Origin: Arion vulgaris
Lineage: Eukaryota > Mollusca > Gastropoda > Stylommatophora > Arionidae
Reading direction: 5' to 3'
NCBI GenBank assembly: GCA_020796225.1
Contig: CM036775.1
Span: forward strand, 11,273,171 to 11,337,170
DNA length: 64,000 bases
Under the pieces are notes generated by a model. It ran no database searches. It worked only from the letters and a program-made list of their open reading frames with translations, and had not been told where the DNA came from. Every line of letters begins with the position of its first letter. Position 1 is the first letter of the stretch. This document shows, piece by piece, positions 21,786 through 32,764 of this stretch. Made by a program: the position numbers and the translations under genes.

Positions 21786-24112
21786 TGACATCGTGGTTCG
21801 ACAAGAGATCGTGAAGACAGAGGAGAAGATGTTGGATGGTCTAATATTGTGTTTCGACAAGAGATCGTGGAAGGTGGAGCGAGAAGATGGTGGATGGTCT
21901 AATATTGTGCTTCGACAAGAGATCGTGGAAGGCGGAGGGAGAAGATGGTCTAATATTGTGTTTCGACAAGAGATCGTGGAAGGCGGAGGGAGAAGATGGT
22001 GGATGGTCTAATATTGTGTTTCGACAAGAGATCGTGGAAGGCGGAGGGAGAAGATGGTGGATGGTCTAATATTGTGTTTCGACAAGAGATCGTGGAAGGC
22101 GGAGGGAGAAGATGGTGGATGGTCTAATATTGTGTTTCGACAAGAGATCGTGGAAGGCGGAGGGAGAAGATGGTGGATGGTCTAATATTGTGTTTCGACA
22201 AGAGATCGTGGAACGAGGGAGAAGATGGTGGATGGTCAATATTGTGTTTCGACAAGAGATCGTGGAATGCGGAGGAGAAGATGGTGGATGGTCTAATATT
22301 GTGTTTCAGACAAGAGATCGTGGAAGGCGGAGGAGAAGATGGTGGATGGTCTATATTGTGTTTCGACAAGAGATCGTGGAAGGCGGAGGAGAAGATGGTG
22401 GATGGTCTAATATTGTGTTTCGACAAGAGATCGTGGAAGGCGGAGGGAGAAGATGGTGGATGGTCTGACATCGTGGTTCGACAAGAGATCGTGGAAGACA
22501 GAGGGAGAAGGTGGTCGATGGTCTGACATCGCGGTTCGACAAGAGATCGTGGAAGCAGGGGAAGATTGGTGGGTGGTCTGACATCGAGGTTCGACAAGAG
22601 ATCGTGGAAGGCAGAGCGAGAAGATGGTGGATGGTCTGACATCGTGGTTCGACAAGAGATCGTGGAAGACAGAGGGAGAAGGTGGTCGATGGTCTGACAT
22701 CGCGGTTCGACAAGAGATCGTGGAAGGCAGAGGGAGAAGATGGTCGATGGTCTGACATCGTGGTTCGACAAGAGATCGTGGAAGGCAGAGAGAAGCTGGT
22801 GGATGGTCTGACATCGTGGTTCGACAAGAGATCGTGGAAGGCAGAGAGAAGATGGTCGATGGTCTGACATCGTGGTTCGACAAGAGATCGTGGAAGACAG
22901 AGGGAGAAGATGGTGGATGGTCTTACATCGTGGTTCGACAAGAGATCGTGGAAGGTGGAGGGAGAAGATGGTCGATGGTCTGACATCGTGGTTCGACAAG
23001 AGATCATGGAAGGCCAGAGGAGATGGTAGATGGTCTGACATCGAGGTTCGACAAGAGATCGTGGAAGGCAGAGGGAGAAGATGTTAGATGGTCTGACATC
23101 GTGGTTCGACAAGAGATCGTGGAAGGTAGAAGGAGAAGATGGTGGATGGTCTGACATCGAGGTTCGACAAGAGATCGTTAAAGGCAGAGGGAGAAGATGT
23201 TAGATGGTCTGACATCGTGGTTCGACAAGAGATCGTGGAAGGCAGAGGGAGAAGATGTTGGATGGTCTGACATCGTGGTTCGACAAGAGATCGTGGAAGG
23301 CAGAGGGAGAAGATGGTGGATGGTCTGACATCGTGGTTCGACAAGAGATCGTGGAAGACAGAGGGAGAAGATGGTGGATGGTCTGACATCGTGGTTCGAC
23401 AAGAGATCGTGGAAGGTGGAGGGAGAAGATGGTCGATGGTCTGACATCGTGGTTCGACAAGAGATCATGGAAGGCAGAGGGAGATGGTAGATGGTCTGAC
23501 ATCGAGGTTCGACAAGAGATCATGGAAGGCAGAGCGAGAAGATGGTCGATGGTCTGACATCGTGGTTCGACAAGAGATCATGGAAGGCAGAGGGAGAAGG
23601 TGGTCGATGGTCTGACATCGCGGTTCGACAAGAGATCGTGGAAGGCAGAGGGAGAAGATGGTGGGTGGTCTGACATCTAGGTTCGACAAGAGATCGTGGA
23701 AGGCAGAGCGAGAAGATGGTGGATGGTCTGACATCGTGGTTCGACAAGAGATCGTGGAAGACAGGGAGAAGATGGTGGATGGTCTGACATCGTGATTCGA
23801 CAAGAGATCGTGGAAGGCAGAGGGAGAAGATGTTGGATGGTCTGACATCGTGGTTCGACAAGAGATCGTGGAAGGCAGAGGGAGAAGATGTTGGATGGTC
23901 TGACATCGAGGTTCGACAAGAGATCGTGGAAGGCAGAGGGAGAAGATGGTGGATGGTCTGACATCGTGATTCGACAAGAGATCGTGGAAGACAGAGGGAG
24001 AAGATGGTGGATGGTCTGACATCGTGATTCGACAAGAGATCGTGGAAGACAGAGGGAGAAGATGGTGGATGGTCTGACATCGGGGTTCGACAAGAGATAG
24101 GGGTCAGATCTG
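21770..24112. repeat. Minisatellite, 58-bp unit, about 40 copies, derived from LINE coding sequence
   Basis: The unit reads gatggtctgacatcgtggtt, cgacaagagatcgtggaagg, cagagggagaagatggtg. Two subfamilies occur in blocks: taatattgtgtttcgac (about 21840-22445) and tgacatcgtggttcgac (first units and about 22455-24110). One frame reads REKMVDGLTSWFDKRSW, close to REKILNSLTSWHGRAS in the LINE at 42690-42970. Because 58 is not a multiple of three, all frames cycle, giving long low-value ORFs. Confidence 0.92.
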
Positions 24113-24200
24113 ACTAACCAAACTAGGGAGAAAGAGTTGTGGAGAGACATAATCGTCTACGCCAGCAGGCATGACACTAGATTTAATCTTCAACACTAAA
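24113..24200 (+). mobile_element. LINE 3' end after the 58-bp array
   Basis: EKELWRDIIVYASRHDTRF matches ERDLWRSMIDYASRHGT of the LINE at 42690-42970, so the array splits one element. Confidence 0.7.
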
Positions 24201-24429
24201 AAATATATTGTTTTCTATGGGTTTGCAGAATGAGCAGTGGATCTTCACAAAGCACAGTGTCAAAACCGCTGATATAGTACTGATATTGTAATCAGTAATT
24301 TTATAAGTGCGTGATTTCTTTTTCTCGTGGTAGTATATTAGCCATAGTTTGAGTAAGGTCTGCAGTCAGTTCTGTCAGATTTCATTTGACACTATCTCTT
24401 CTGACAAGTCAACTAAGATAGATATAACA

Positions 24430-24475
24430 ATGAGCATTCAAACATTTTTCATTTCTTTCATTCTTGTGGCATCAC
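24430..24475 (+). CDS. CBD-1 exon 1: signal peptide of two-domain chitin-binding protein
   Basis: ATG at 24430 opens 15 codons plus one base (MSIQTFFISFILVAS), a short hydrophobic secretory signal, then a strong donor C|GTGAGT (phase 1). Joining to exon 2 makes the codon CCA (Pro16). The start context is ataacaATG. The paralogue CBD-2 begins with an exon of the same kind (16 codons, phase 1), which supports this as the true first coding exon. The product is predicted to be secreted and chitin-binding. Its biological site (gut lining, shell matrix or other cuticle-like layer) cannot be told from the sequence. Confidence 0.75.
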
Positions 24476-24519
24476 GTGAGTACGATCACTACTATTCGTT
24501 TTTATTGCTTATTATAATT

Positions 24520-24690
24520 ATAAGGTGGCGTCTGTGGTCTAGGGGATAGGGATTCGGTCTATTAACCCCGACGTTCTGAGTTCGAATCACGCTGCGGACA
24601 GTTTGGCTGCAAATTGTTTCGCGTGGATTTTTACAAAGGACGATGGCACCACCCGTTCAGAAAGCTATGGTCTTGGCCTTCTGACAGTAA
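24520..24690 (+). mobile_element. SINE-S1 copy in CBD-1 intron 1
   Basis: gtggcgtctgtggtctaggg head, ttctgagttcgaatcacg B-box region, ttcgcgtggatttttac body; starts 45 bases after exon 1. Confidence 0.7.
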
Positions 24691-25795
24691 GCAGAACATC
24701 GCTGGATAAGTTAGACAGGGGCCAAAATGAAGCGATGAGGCTTATACTTGGTTGCACACGGAACACTTCATGTGCGGCAATGAGCTATGTCCTTGGATTG
24801 CCAACGATGGCCATCAGACACAAAGTCGCACAGGTAAAGGCCTATCTGAGCTTTTCTGCTGACAAAAACCATCCTCTGCACACATCCATAAACAAACAAG
24901 GGCAGGCGATCGAAGAGAGGCCGATCCTGGATGGCCGAGGCAGAGGATGTTATTAAACAGGTCTGTACTCTAGATGAGCTGAGACATGGTGAAGAATGGA
25001 TGTCTATATCAGAGGATATGACTGCTTACACCATGGTTGTCAGTACACTTGGAGACGCTGTAGAGAATGGGCCCCGGACGTCGTCAATGCGGAGATTCTT
25101 GCACTCGTGGATGAGCACTCCCATCCAGATGATATCATTATCTACACCGATGGCTCTGTCAGACACGGAACCAGATCATCGTGGGCTTATTCAGCACAGC
25201 GAAATGGTCGCACACTTCATGAGGACTGCGGCGCTTTCGAGACAACGACATCGAGCATGACTATGGAGATCACTGCTGCCTCAGGGCTCTGTCATGGGTG
25301 GCTGAGCAACAGGTTACCCATGCGATCATCATATCAGACTATATGAATATGCTTCAAATTATTGAATCTGGAAGTATGCGTGTGGAATGGGTGGACAGCA
25401 TTCGGAGATCACATCTAAAGAAAATGACTTGGCTGTTCACACCTGGACATGTTGGAGTGCAAGGTAACAAGAGTGCAGACTTTCTTGCAAACAATGCCCG
25501 ACTCAAACGGGCAGAAGTATGGACAGAGCCGATATCATCAATGCGGTACGCTCTCAATTATGTGACATGGGCACGTCTCAGACACTGGAACGAGTTCGAG
25601 AATTAGGCGTTAAGTGTGGACATGCCAGACAGTGTCGTCTTCGTGGTAGAAAAAGAAGATATAGTAATCAACTTCTCATGGGTACGGTGAGCAAATGGAC
25701 TTTAGGATGGCTGCTGCAGCGGAGGACAGAGCATGCATGGAATGCCCAATGTGCCGTGACGTCGATCGCATAACATAACATAACATAACATAACA
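24690..25795 (+). mobile_element. LINE fragment with RNase H domain, (CATAA)n tail
   Basis: LDKLDRGQNEAMRLILGCTR and HKVAQVKAYL are the post-RT region. RNase H follows: IIIYTDGSVRHGTRSSWAYS, then TSSMTMEITAA, then TWLFTPGHVGVQGNKSADFL. The tail ends in aacataacataacataac. A few frameshifts. Sense orientation within CBD-1 intron 1. Confidence 0.75.
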
Positions 25796-26345
25796 TAAAT
25801 CAGTGGCAAACTACTAAACGTAATAATGCCTATAAAAATCACAAACAGCGTTAAAAAAGCTGGGGTTGATTCGCAAAGTCTTGTAAAGGATATGCAATTA
25901 ACTTTTATAATATAAAGATCCAGAATGTCAGGTTTCGGTATGAGTGGATGTCTTCTATAGAAGTTTCTAACCTTCAGCGGCTTACGTGGATATATTGTCC
26001 TGGGCATGCGGGTGTTTACGGTAATGAGAGAGCAGACAGGCTTGCATCAACAGCATCGATTGTTGGGGAGTTGAAGATGGATAAGGGGATTCTTCTACTT
26101 TTTCCGTTCGTTCTTTACGACCCATTTTAATCACTCTTTGTGATAGGTTTGAACTTTGCTAAGAACGTGTAAACGTGTTGCACATTGGCGTGGTAGACCC
26201 CTAAATGAATTGACTTCTACACGCTTAGGACACGCGCATCCGATTTCAGCCTAACCTCCTTAGTCGCCTCTTACGACATGCGTGGCAGGTAACAGTAGTT
26301 ATATTCTTTACATCCCAAATTTGGGGCCCGGTAACCACTCGGGCG
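25796..26345. mobile_element. SINE-S1 tail, RNase H fragment and SINE-A (minus)
   Basis: 25796-25915 matches the SINE-S1 3' body. 25920-26090 encodes FRYEWMSSIEVSNLQRLTW and CPGHAGVYGNERADRLAS (LINE RNase H end). 26095-26345 is a full reverse SINE-A. Confidence 0.65.
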
Positions 26346-26597
26346 TACCTGGTAGTTAGAAATATGTGATTGCCTGTTTTTAGCTAGATACAATGGTAAA
26401 CGTTTATGGACATCCTGCTCCCCGCCTTTTGGTCTGGCCTTTCACCTTCAGTCTGTTCGGCTTGGTTAGACCTGCCAGGAGTTAGACTCCGCCGACATAG
26501 CCTGAAGGATCCTAAAGGCACACAAACCCTCAAACCACGATAAGGTAGGCTAATATGGAGGGTAAACGTTTATAAGAAGTGTGTATTTCTATACATG
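26346..26597. other. Intronic sequence without recognised features
   Basis: Includes gacctgccaggagttagact and other moderately GC-rich sequence. No gene or second copy was seen in this window. Confidence 0.5.
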
Positions 26598-26808
26598 CCC
26601 GCCTGCCCAGCGTATTCGTAGCGCGCTGGACGACGGTGTGACAAGCCCTCTGTGAGTGCGGGTTCAATTCCGCGGGATGGCAGAAAAAGCTACGGATTCC
26701 CCAGATTTACGATGTTCGTGGCACCGAATCGAAGGGTTGCAATGTCCATGGCATCGAGCCGAATGGCTGAAAGCTCAAGTGCTTCTGGATCGGGAAAAAA
26801 CAAAATTT
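26598..26808 (+). mobile_element. SINE-G copy
   Basis: gcccgcctgcccagcgtatt head, gcgggttcaattccgcggg, body to gatcgggaaaaaac. Confidence 0.75.
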
Positions 26809-26873
26809 CTATACATGTAGCACGCAATCGAAATCTGATCTGAACCTGGTCTTCTCCGTTTCGACTTAGTAAA

Positions 26874-27392
26874 CTATGAACTTTGCCATTCTGAAGAACA
26901 TATGGAGTTCAAGAATGATCAGGAATAAAACTAAGATAATGATATTTAATTCAAATGTCAAGTCTGTGCTTCTGTATGGAGCGGAGACATGGAGAACAAC
27001 TAAGGTGAACACCAAACAGCTGCAGACATTCATTAATAGATGCCTACGCAGGATACTCCATCTGAGATGGTATGACAAGACCACAAACAGAGAACTGTGG
27101 GATAGGGCAGGACAACGGCAGGTGGAACAGGAGATAATGAGCGGAAGATGGCGATGGATAGGACACACTGAGGAAACCCCCTGATAGCAACGTGAGACAG
27201 GCTCTCCGATGGAACCCTCAGGGCAATAGAAGTAAGGGAAGACTCAGAAACACCTGGAGACGGGAGTTAGAGATGGAACGCAAAAAACGGGGAGAGAGTG
27301 GCGAGATCTGGAAAGGATGGTCTTGGATAGGCGGACTTGGAAGGTCTTGGTTGCGGATCTATGCTTCCCCTAGGGGCGAAGGGTGAAGAGAG
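26874..27392 (+). mobile_element. LINE RT C-terminal region, nearly open
   Basis: VLLYGAETWRTTKVNTKQLQ, INRCLRRILHLRWYDKTTNR, RWRWIGHTEETP and, after one frame break, RQALRWNPQGNRSKGRLRNT with TWRRELE. The same tail style occurs at 21050-21200. One of the better preserved LINE pieces. Confidence 0.75.
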
Positions 27393-27499
27393 AAACTATG
27401 AACTACATTTTTGGGTGGATTTATTTTCATAACCCCCTCCCCCCTTCCCACCCTCACTCTTCCTCCCAATTATTCCCTCTGAAAAAAAGTATGTTGTGG

Positions 27500-27965
27500 T
27501 ACATGCTCAAGGAAGTTCCTAATACTTGTACACTGTCTATTTATTGAATGCATGTGTACGTACATGCTCAAGAAAGTTCCTAATACTTGTAGACTGTCTA
27601 TTTATGAATGCATGTGACGTACATGCTCAAGAAGTTCTAATACTTGTACACTGTCTAGTTACTGAATGCATGTAGACGTACATGCTCAAGGAAGTTCCTA
27701 TACTTGTACACTATTTATTGAATGTATGTGGACGTACATGCTCAAGGAAGTTCCTAATACTTGTACACTGTCTATTTATTGAATGCATGTGTACGTACAT
27801 GCTCAAGGAAGTTCCTAAACTTGTAGACTGTCTAGTTACTGAATGCATGTGTACGTACATGCTCAAGGAAGTTCCTAATACTTGTACACGGTCTAGTTAC
27901 TGAATGCATGTGTACGTACATACTCAAGGAAGTTCCTAATACTTGTACACTGTCTATTTATTGAT
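27500..27965. repeat. Minisatellite, about 61-bp unit, 7-8 copies
   Basis: The unit contains gtacatgctcaaggaagttc, ctaatacttgtacactgtct and atttattgaatgcatgtg. Copies vary by small indels. In CBD-1 intron 1. Confidence 0.88.
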
Positions 27966-28001
27966 CATTTTCATTGGTTCCGCTGCTTCCTGGGTCCTTA
28001 C

Positions 28002-28143
28002 CAGTGGCGGCTCGTGATAATTTTGTTGGTGGGCCAGACATTTTTTCCGAGCTTAATCATGGTTTTGGGTTGCTATATTTTAATATATAAATGAATAAAT
28101 ACACGTTATACATTATTACTGGCCCTAATGACGAGCGCTATTG
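28002..28143 (+). mobile_element. hAT-like MITE with 8-bp TSD (7/8)
   Basis: Starts CAGTGGCGGCTCGTG; the right end is damaged (gacgagcgctattg). Flanks GTCCTTAC (27994-28001) and TTCCTTAC (28144-28151). Confidence 0.78.
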
Positions 28144-28196
28144 TTCCTTACAATAAAACTCCTTGTTCTCATCTTAATTATATGTACCACTTCGGG

Positions 28197-28400
28197 GACT
28201 GCCAGAGAAGTTGATAGTAGCTCGGACTGTTAGCTGTGAGACACCTCATAGCTCGGGTTCGAGCCTACTGTCCGGCATTTGTTCGAATCCCCTGGTCTTA
28301 CTCAGGACGATAACATGAGTACCTCTGAAGTCGGAGAAAATCTGCCTGTATGGCGAGGAATACATCTAAGTTACTGAGCTGTCAGTTATGAATGCACTGA
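28197..28400 (+). mobile_element. SINE-E copy (tRNA-like head)
   Basis: gactgccagagaagttgata, tagctcgggttcgagcc (B-box-like), atttgttcgaatcccctgg, cttactcaggacgataacat, gaagtcggagaaaatctgcc. Copies at 12225-12385 (minus) and in pieces at 6640-6950. Confidence 0.65.
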
Positions 28401-28711
28401 CGGCTGTCAGTTGTAAAAGTAATTTTACATTTATGGTGAACCGCTGGTCTGGCCATGTGAAAATTGGACATTCGATAACTGGTTTTCATTGCATATTAAT
28501 CATTTCAGAATAAAACTTTCATTTATGAGTTGAAAGCGATGACGAAAGAATAGAAAATAAAAATTTTTTCTATTGACCACTTCAACGCTTGGTATACTAG
28601 TTTCCTGTTTATTTCTTTTAGTCAATATTGCTAAGGAAAAAAAACCATTCGATGACATTATTGACACATATAAATTTACATGACATCGTATCAAACTAAA
28701 CAGGAAGAAAC
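28401..28711. other. AT-rich intronic sequence without recognised features
   Basis: No coding potential, splice pair or internal repeat recognised; ordinary intron 1 sequence of CBD-1. Confidence 0.5.
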
Positions 28712-28875
28712 CAGTGGCGGCTCGTGATCATTTTTGTTGGTGGGACCAGACACATATTTTGGAAAAAATCATGGATTTGAGTTGTTATTTTTTAATTACT
28801 AAAATAATAATACACTTTACACATTATTTTTGGCGGGGCACTGCCCCACTGGCCCTTAATGACGAACCGCCGCTG
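28712..28875 (+). mobile_element. hAT-like MITE with 8-bp TSD
   Basis: CAGTGGCGGCTCGTG left end, ACGAACCGCCGCTG right end; GAAGAAAC at 28704-28711 and 28876-28883. Confidence 0.88.
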
Positions 28876-28915
28876 GAAGAAACTATGTGGGAACAAGTGA
28901 CAGTAGAGCGGTCAA

Positions 28916-29335
28916 GAGAAAGATAATGGTGTCTGTGGAAGGACTGACATAAAGCAGACAAGAGATAGGTAATGTTGTCTGGGGAAGGACTGACATAAAG
29001 CAGACAAGAGATAGGTAATGTTGTCTGGGGAAGGACTGACATAAAGCAGACAAGAGATAGGTAATGTTGTCTGGGGAAGGACTGACATAAAGCAGACAAG
29101 AGAAAGGTAATGTTGTCTGTGGAAGGACTGACATAAAGCAGACAAGAGATAGGTAATGTTGTCTGGGGAAGGACTGACATAAAGCAGACAAGAGATAGGT
29201 AATGTTGTCTGTGGAAGGACTGACATAAAGCAGACAAGAGATAGGTAATGTGTCAGGTATGAGACATAAAGCAGACAAGAGAAAGGTAATGTTGTCTGGG
29301 AAGGACTGACATCAAGCAGACAAGAAAGATAATGT
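28916..29335. repeat. Minisatellite, 46-bp unit, about 9 copies
   Basis: The unit gacataaagcagacaagaga, taggtaatgttgtctgggga recurs every 46 bp. It has no stop in any minus-strand frame, so three overlapping ORFs appear; they are artefacts. Ends about 160 bp before CBD-1 exon 2. Confidence 0.9.
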
Positions 29336-29496
29336 GTCAGCTAAAGAAAATATAAAAATCTCAAGTGTTTGAGAATATAGTGAGAAGCAATATAACATTT
29401 TGGAAATTTATTGAATCGATTTCGATGCTAAAATGACATTTGATTTGATATGATATTTGACAAAATAAATTGATAATGTATTTTTTTTAAATACAG

Positions 29497-29698
29497 CAAT
29501 ACGTGATTTGGTTGGTGCACCTTTGCGTCACGACTCCAAGACAACAGGAAGAACACGTTTCAACTGCAGTTCTGCTGCTGGGAATGGAGTGGTAGAGATT
29601 CATTGCTGGGGTTACGTGGAATGCATCAATGGTTTCGTAAATGTACACACGTGTAACGCCACGCAAGTGTTAGAGAGAGATACAATGACGTGTATCAA
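29497..29698 (+). CDS. CBD-1 exon 2: first type-2 chitin-binding (CBM14) domain
   Basis: The acceptor AAATACAG follows a T-rich tract, and the exon ends ATC AA|GTACGT (phase 2). It encodes residues 16-83. Five of the six cysteines of a peritrophin-A domain are here (C39, C52, C58, C68, C81) with spacing 12-5-9-12, including the CWGYVEC core; the sixth (C91) comes from exon 3. This is the established Cys pattern of CBM14 (PF01607-type) domains. The paralogous exon in CBD-2 has the same core and spacing. The reading frame is open throughout, and the Cys pattern makes a chance ORF very unlikely. Confidence 0.85.
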
Positions 29699-29744
29699 GT
29701 ACGTATAGTATAATAACATCTCAATATAATATAATAATATATTT

Positions 29745-29960
29745 CTTCTTTGTCCTGCTACCGGGTTGTTGCCAGTGTGGTTTTCTTTTTCTTTTCGTCA
29801 CTGCTACCGGGTTGTTGCCCAGTGTTGGGGTTTTCTGTTTTTCTTCTTTTTCGTCACTGCTACCGGTTGTTGCCAGGTTGGGGTTTCGTTTTCTTCTTTC
29901 GTCACACTGCTACCGGGTTGTTGCCCAGTGTCGTGTTTTCTGTTTTTGTCTTGCGCTGTT
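29745..29960. repeat. Short tandem repeat, 4-5 irregular copies
   Basis: cactgctaccgggttgttgc followed by a T-rich spacer (ttttctgtttttctt) recurs at roughly 45-57 bp, just 3' of CBD-1 exon 2. Confidence 0.75.
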
Positions 29961-30485
29961 ATGGTGGCTTGGGTGATTGTTGTTAAGTGGATACCAACTC
30001 ACTGTGGCATACCAGGAAACGAAAAGGCTGACAAACTCGCAAAGGCTGGGGGAGCCTAACACAACACCACCCAACACAAAGTTTTACAGAAGCAAAGACT
30101 CTCCTGAAACAATCCAGGAAAATGATCTGGAGAAAAACAAATGGAGGATACAATCCAGAGCACGACAGTATAAATACACTAAACAGAAAAGCACAGACCA
30201 CAAGCTTCAGACTTAGAACGGGACACTGCAGTCTCAGAGCACACCTCCACAGAATGGGTCTCAGGGACTCGGCGGCCTGCACCTGTGGAGCACCAAAGCA
30301 GTCCCCAGAGCACATCCTGCAAGACTGCCCTAGTCTGAGTAGTGAGAGATTGGAGATCTGGCCAACAGAAACAACACTACAAGACAAACTATGGGAACCG
30401 GTGAAGACCTCAAGCGCACCGCCCTGTTTATGACACATACCGGAGTAGTCGCATAGCAGAAGTTGATCGCAGAAGAAGAAGAAGA
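29960..30485 (+). mobile_element. LINE RNase H end and zinc tail
   Basis: VKWIPTHCGIPGNEKADKLA (RNase H C-terminus), then KAQTTSFRLRTGHCSLRAHL and CTCGAPKQSPEHILQDCPSL; ends in (GAA)n at 30473-30484. Frameshifted near 30060. Confidence 0.75.
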
Positions 30486-30777
30486 GGGTGATTGTTATTT
30501 TTGCTCTTTGACAGGATTCTGCTATATCATCTAACCATCTTTTTCGTGGTCTTCCTCTCGCCTTCTTTCCTGATGTCCTGTTGTAGAAGACCTTGTATAC
30601 TGTGGAGTTTGTGTGCATTCTTAAGTGGCCAAACTACTTCATTCTTTGTTTCTCAATGTAATTCAAGCAAGGTTCTGTGCCAACTTTCTTTCTTATGCTG
30701 ATGTTGGCGACTCTGTCTTTTCTATTGTCGTTGGTAACTTTTCGCAGGTAGTGCATTTCGCAGCTTTTAATAATATC

Positions 30778-30980
30778 ATCATCATCATCATTGGCCTCTG
30801 TCCCAGGAGACAATAGGTCATGCGTCACGTAGTTTGTTCTGCGCTGAATCCCAACGTTACTTGTGGCTGTAATGGCCTAATAATATGCAATGAAAATCCT
30901 GGCATATCCTTTACAGGGCGTAGCCATCAACCACAGTAAACTAGTCGTTGATTTTCTAGGCATCACTTATACGTTCAGTA
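30778..30980 (-). mobile_element. SINE-S2 3' part carrying a LINE 3' tail
   Basis: In reverse it reads the SINE-S2 body (actgaacgtataagtgatgc, ctagaaaatcaacgact, ctgtggttgatggcta, aaaggatatgcca). It then reads aggccattacagccacaagt to gagacaggccaatg, which is the 3' terminal ~90 bp of the LINE at 63546-63640 and 58868-58968, ending in (ATG)n. Confidence 0.75.
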
Positions 30981-31029
30981 GTTTGTACCTAATAATATAG
31001 TGTTTCAATATATGTGTATGTGTGAGAAC

Positions 31030-32530
31030 AGAGAGTAGTGTGTGCGTATGTGTTTGTATGAGAAAGAGAGAGAGAGAAAGTGTGTGTATGTGTTTGTATG
31101 AGAAAGAGAGAGAGAGAGAAAGTGTGTGTATGTGTTTGTATGAGAAAGAGAGAGAGAGAAAGTGTGTGTATGATAAGTAAAGGAAGAGTACATGTGTTTG
31201 AGAGAGAAGAGAGAGAGAGAAGATAGGAGAAAGAAAGGAAGAGAATAGGAGAGAAAGAAGAGAGAGATAGGAGAGAGAAGAGAGAGATAGGAGAGAAGAG
31301 AGAGAAGAGGAGAGAAGAGAGAGATAGGAGAGAAGAGAGAGATAGGAGAGAGAGAGATAGAGAGAAGAGAGAAGGAGAGAGAGAGAGAAGAGAGAAGAGA
31401 GAGATAGGAGAGAAAGAGAGAGAGAGAAGGAGAGAAGAGAGAGAGAGAAGGGAGAGAGAGAAGAGAAGGAGAGAGAGAGAGATAGGAGAGAGAGAGAGAG
31501 AAGAGAGAGATAGAGAGAGAGAGATAGAGAGAGAAGAGAGATAGGAGAGAAGAGAGAAGAGAGAGAGAGAGGAAGAGAAGGAGAGAGAGAGAGAGAGAGG
31601 ATAGGAGAGAAGAGAGAGATAGGAGAGAAGAGAGAGAGATAGGAGAGAAGAGAGAGAGATAGGAGAGAAGAGATAGGAGAAGGAAGAGAGAGAGATAGGA
31701 GAGAGAGAGAGATAGGAGAGAAGAGAGAGATAGGAGAGAGAGATAGGAGAGAGAGAAGAGAGAAGATAGGGAGAGAAGAGAGAGATAGGAGAGAAGAAGA
31801 GAGATAGAGAGAAGAGAGGGAGAAGAGATAGAGAGAGAAGAGAGAGATAGGAGAAAGAGAAGAGAGAAGGAGAGAGAGATAGGAGAGAAGAGAGAGAGAT
31901 AGGAGAGAAGAGAGATGAGGAGAGAGAGAGAAGGAGAGAAGAGAGAGATAGAGAGAGAGAGAGATAGAGAGAAGAGATGGAGAGAGAGAGAGATAGAGAG
32001 AGAAGAGAGAGAGGAGAGATAGAGAGAGATAGGAGAGAAAAGAAGGAGAGAAGAGAGAGATAGGAGAGAAGAGAGATAGGAGAAGAAGAGAGATAGGAGA
32101 GAGAGAAGAGAGATAGGAGAGAAAAGAAGAAGAGATGAGAGAGAGAGATAGGAGAGAAGAGAGAGATAGGAGAGAGAGAGAGATAGGAGAGAAGAGAAGG
32201 AGAGAGAGAGAGATAGAGAGGAGAGAAGAGAGAAGAGAGATAGAGAGAAGAGAAGAAGAGAAGATAGGAGAGAGAAGAGAGAGATAGGAGAGAAGAGAGA
32301 AGAAGAAGAGAGAGATAGGAGAGAAAGAGAGATAGGAGAAGAGAAGGGGAGAGAGAGAGATAGGAGAAAGAAGAGAGAGAGAGAGAGAGAGAGATGAGAG
32401 AGAGAGTGATCAGAAAGTGTAGTGTATTGTGTGAGAGAAATAGTGTGCATGAGAAAGACAGAAAATATGCTTTCGTTACGAGAAAGAAACACAGCGAGAG
32501 AGAGAGTAGAGAGAGAGAAAGAAAGTGCTT
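31030..32530. repeat. 1.5 kb purine (GA/GATA)-rich simple-sequence tract
   Basis: gagagaagagagataggaga and variants, with a tgtgtgtatgtgtttgtatg border repeat at 31040-31160. The minus strand is therefore a pyrimidine tract without stops, which creates a 495-codon Ser/Leu ORF that is not a gene. In CBD-1 intron 2. Confidence 0.95.
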
Positions 32531-32764
32531 GTTTTAGAGTAAGTATGAATATCTGTGCGTGTGTATGTGTGTAAAAGAGAAAAGGGTTAATGTATATGAG
32601 ACTCTCCCAGCTTCAGCTATTCCCAGAAGCAGCTCTCATATCTAAAACCAGCTTGTTCTTCTCTCAGGATTGTATCCACCACCCCTTTGACTCTATTGAG
32701 AATGATAATAATAAGAGTGTCACTATCTCAGTATGTAATGTCGTTACTTTCAGCCATTACATTA

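Noticed and set aside
22124..24150. Several ORFs of 100-305 codons in the 58-bp array, repeating DHPPSSPSAFHDLLSNHDVR
   Set aside because: They follow the repeat period in every frame and lie antisense to the LINE from which the array arose; no start or regulatory context.
24996..25606. Host RNase H gene
   Set aside because: The domain is continuous with LINE post-RT sequence, frameshifted, and repeated at 7925-8670.
28824..29278. Three overlapping minus-strand repetitive ORFs (SCLLYVSPS type)
   Set aside because: The 46-bp minisatellite has no stop in any minus frame; pure repeat effect.
31005..32492. A 495-codon minus-strand frame rich in Ser, Leu, Phe
   Set aside because: It is the pyrimidine strand of a 1.5 kb GA-rich simple repeat; stop codons are absent only because of base composition.
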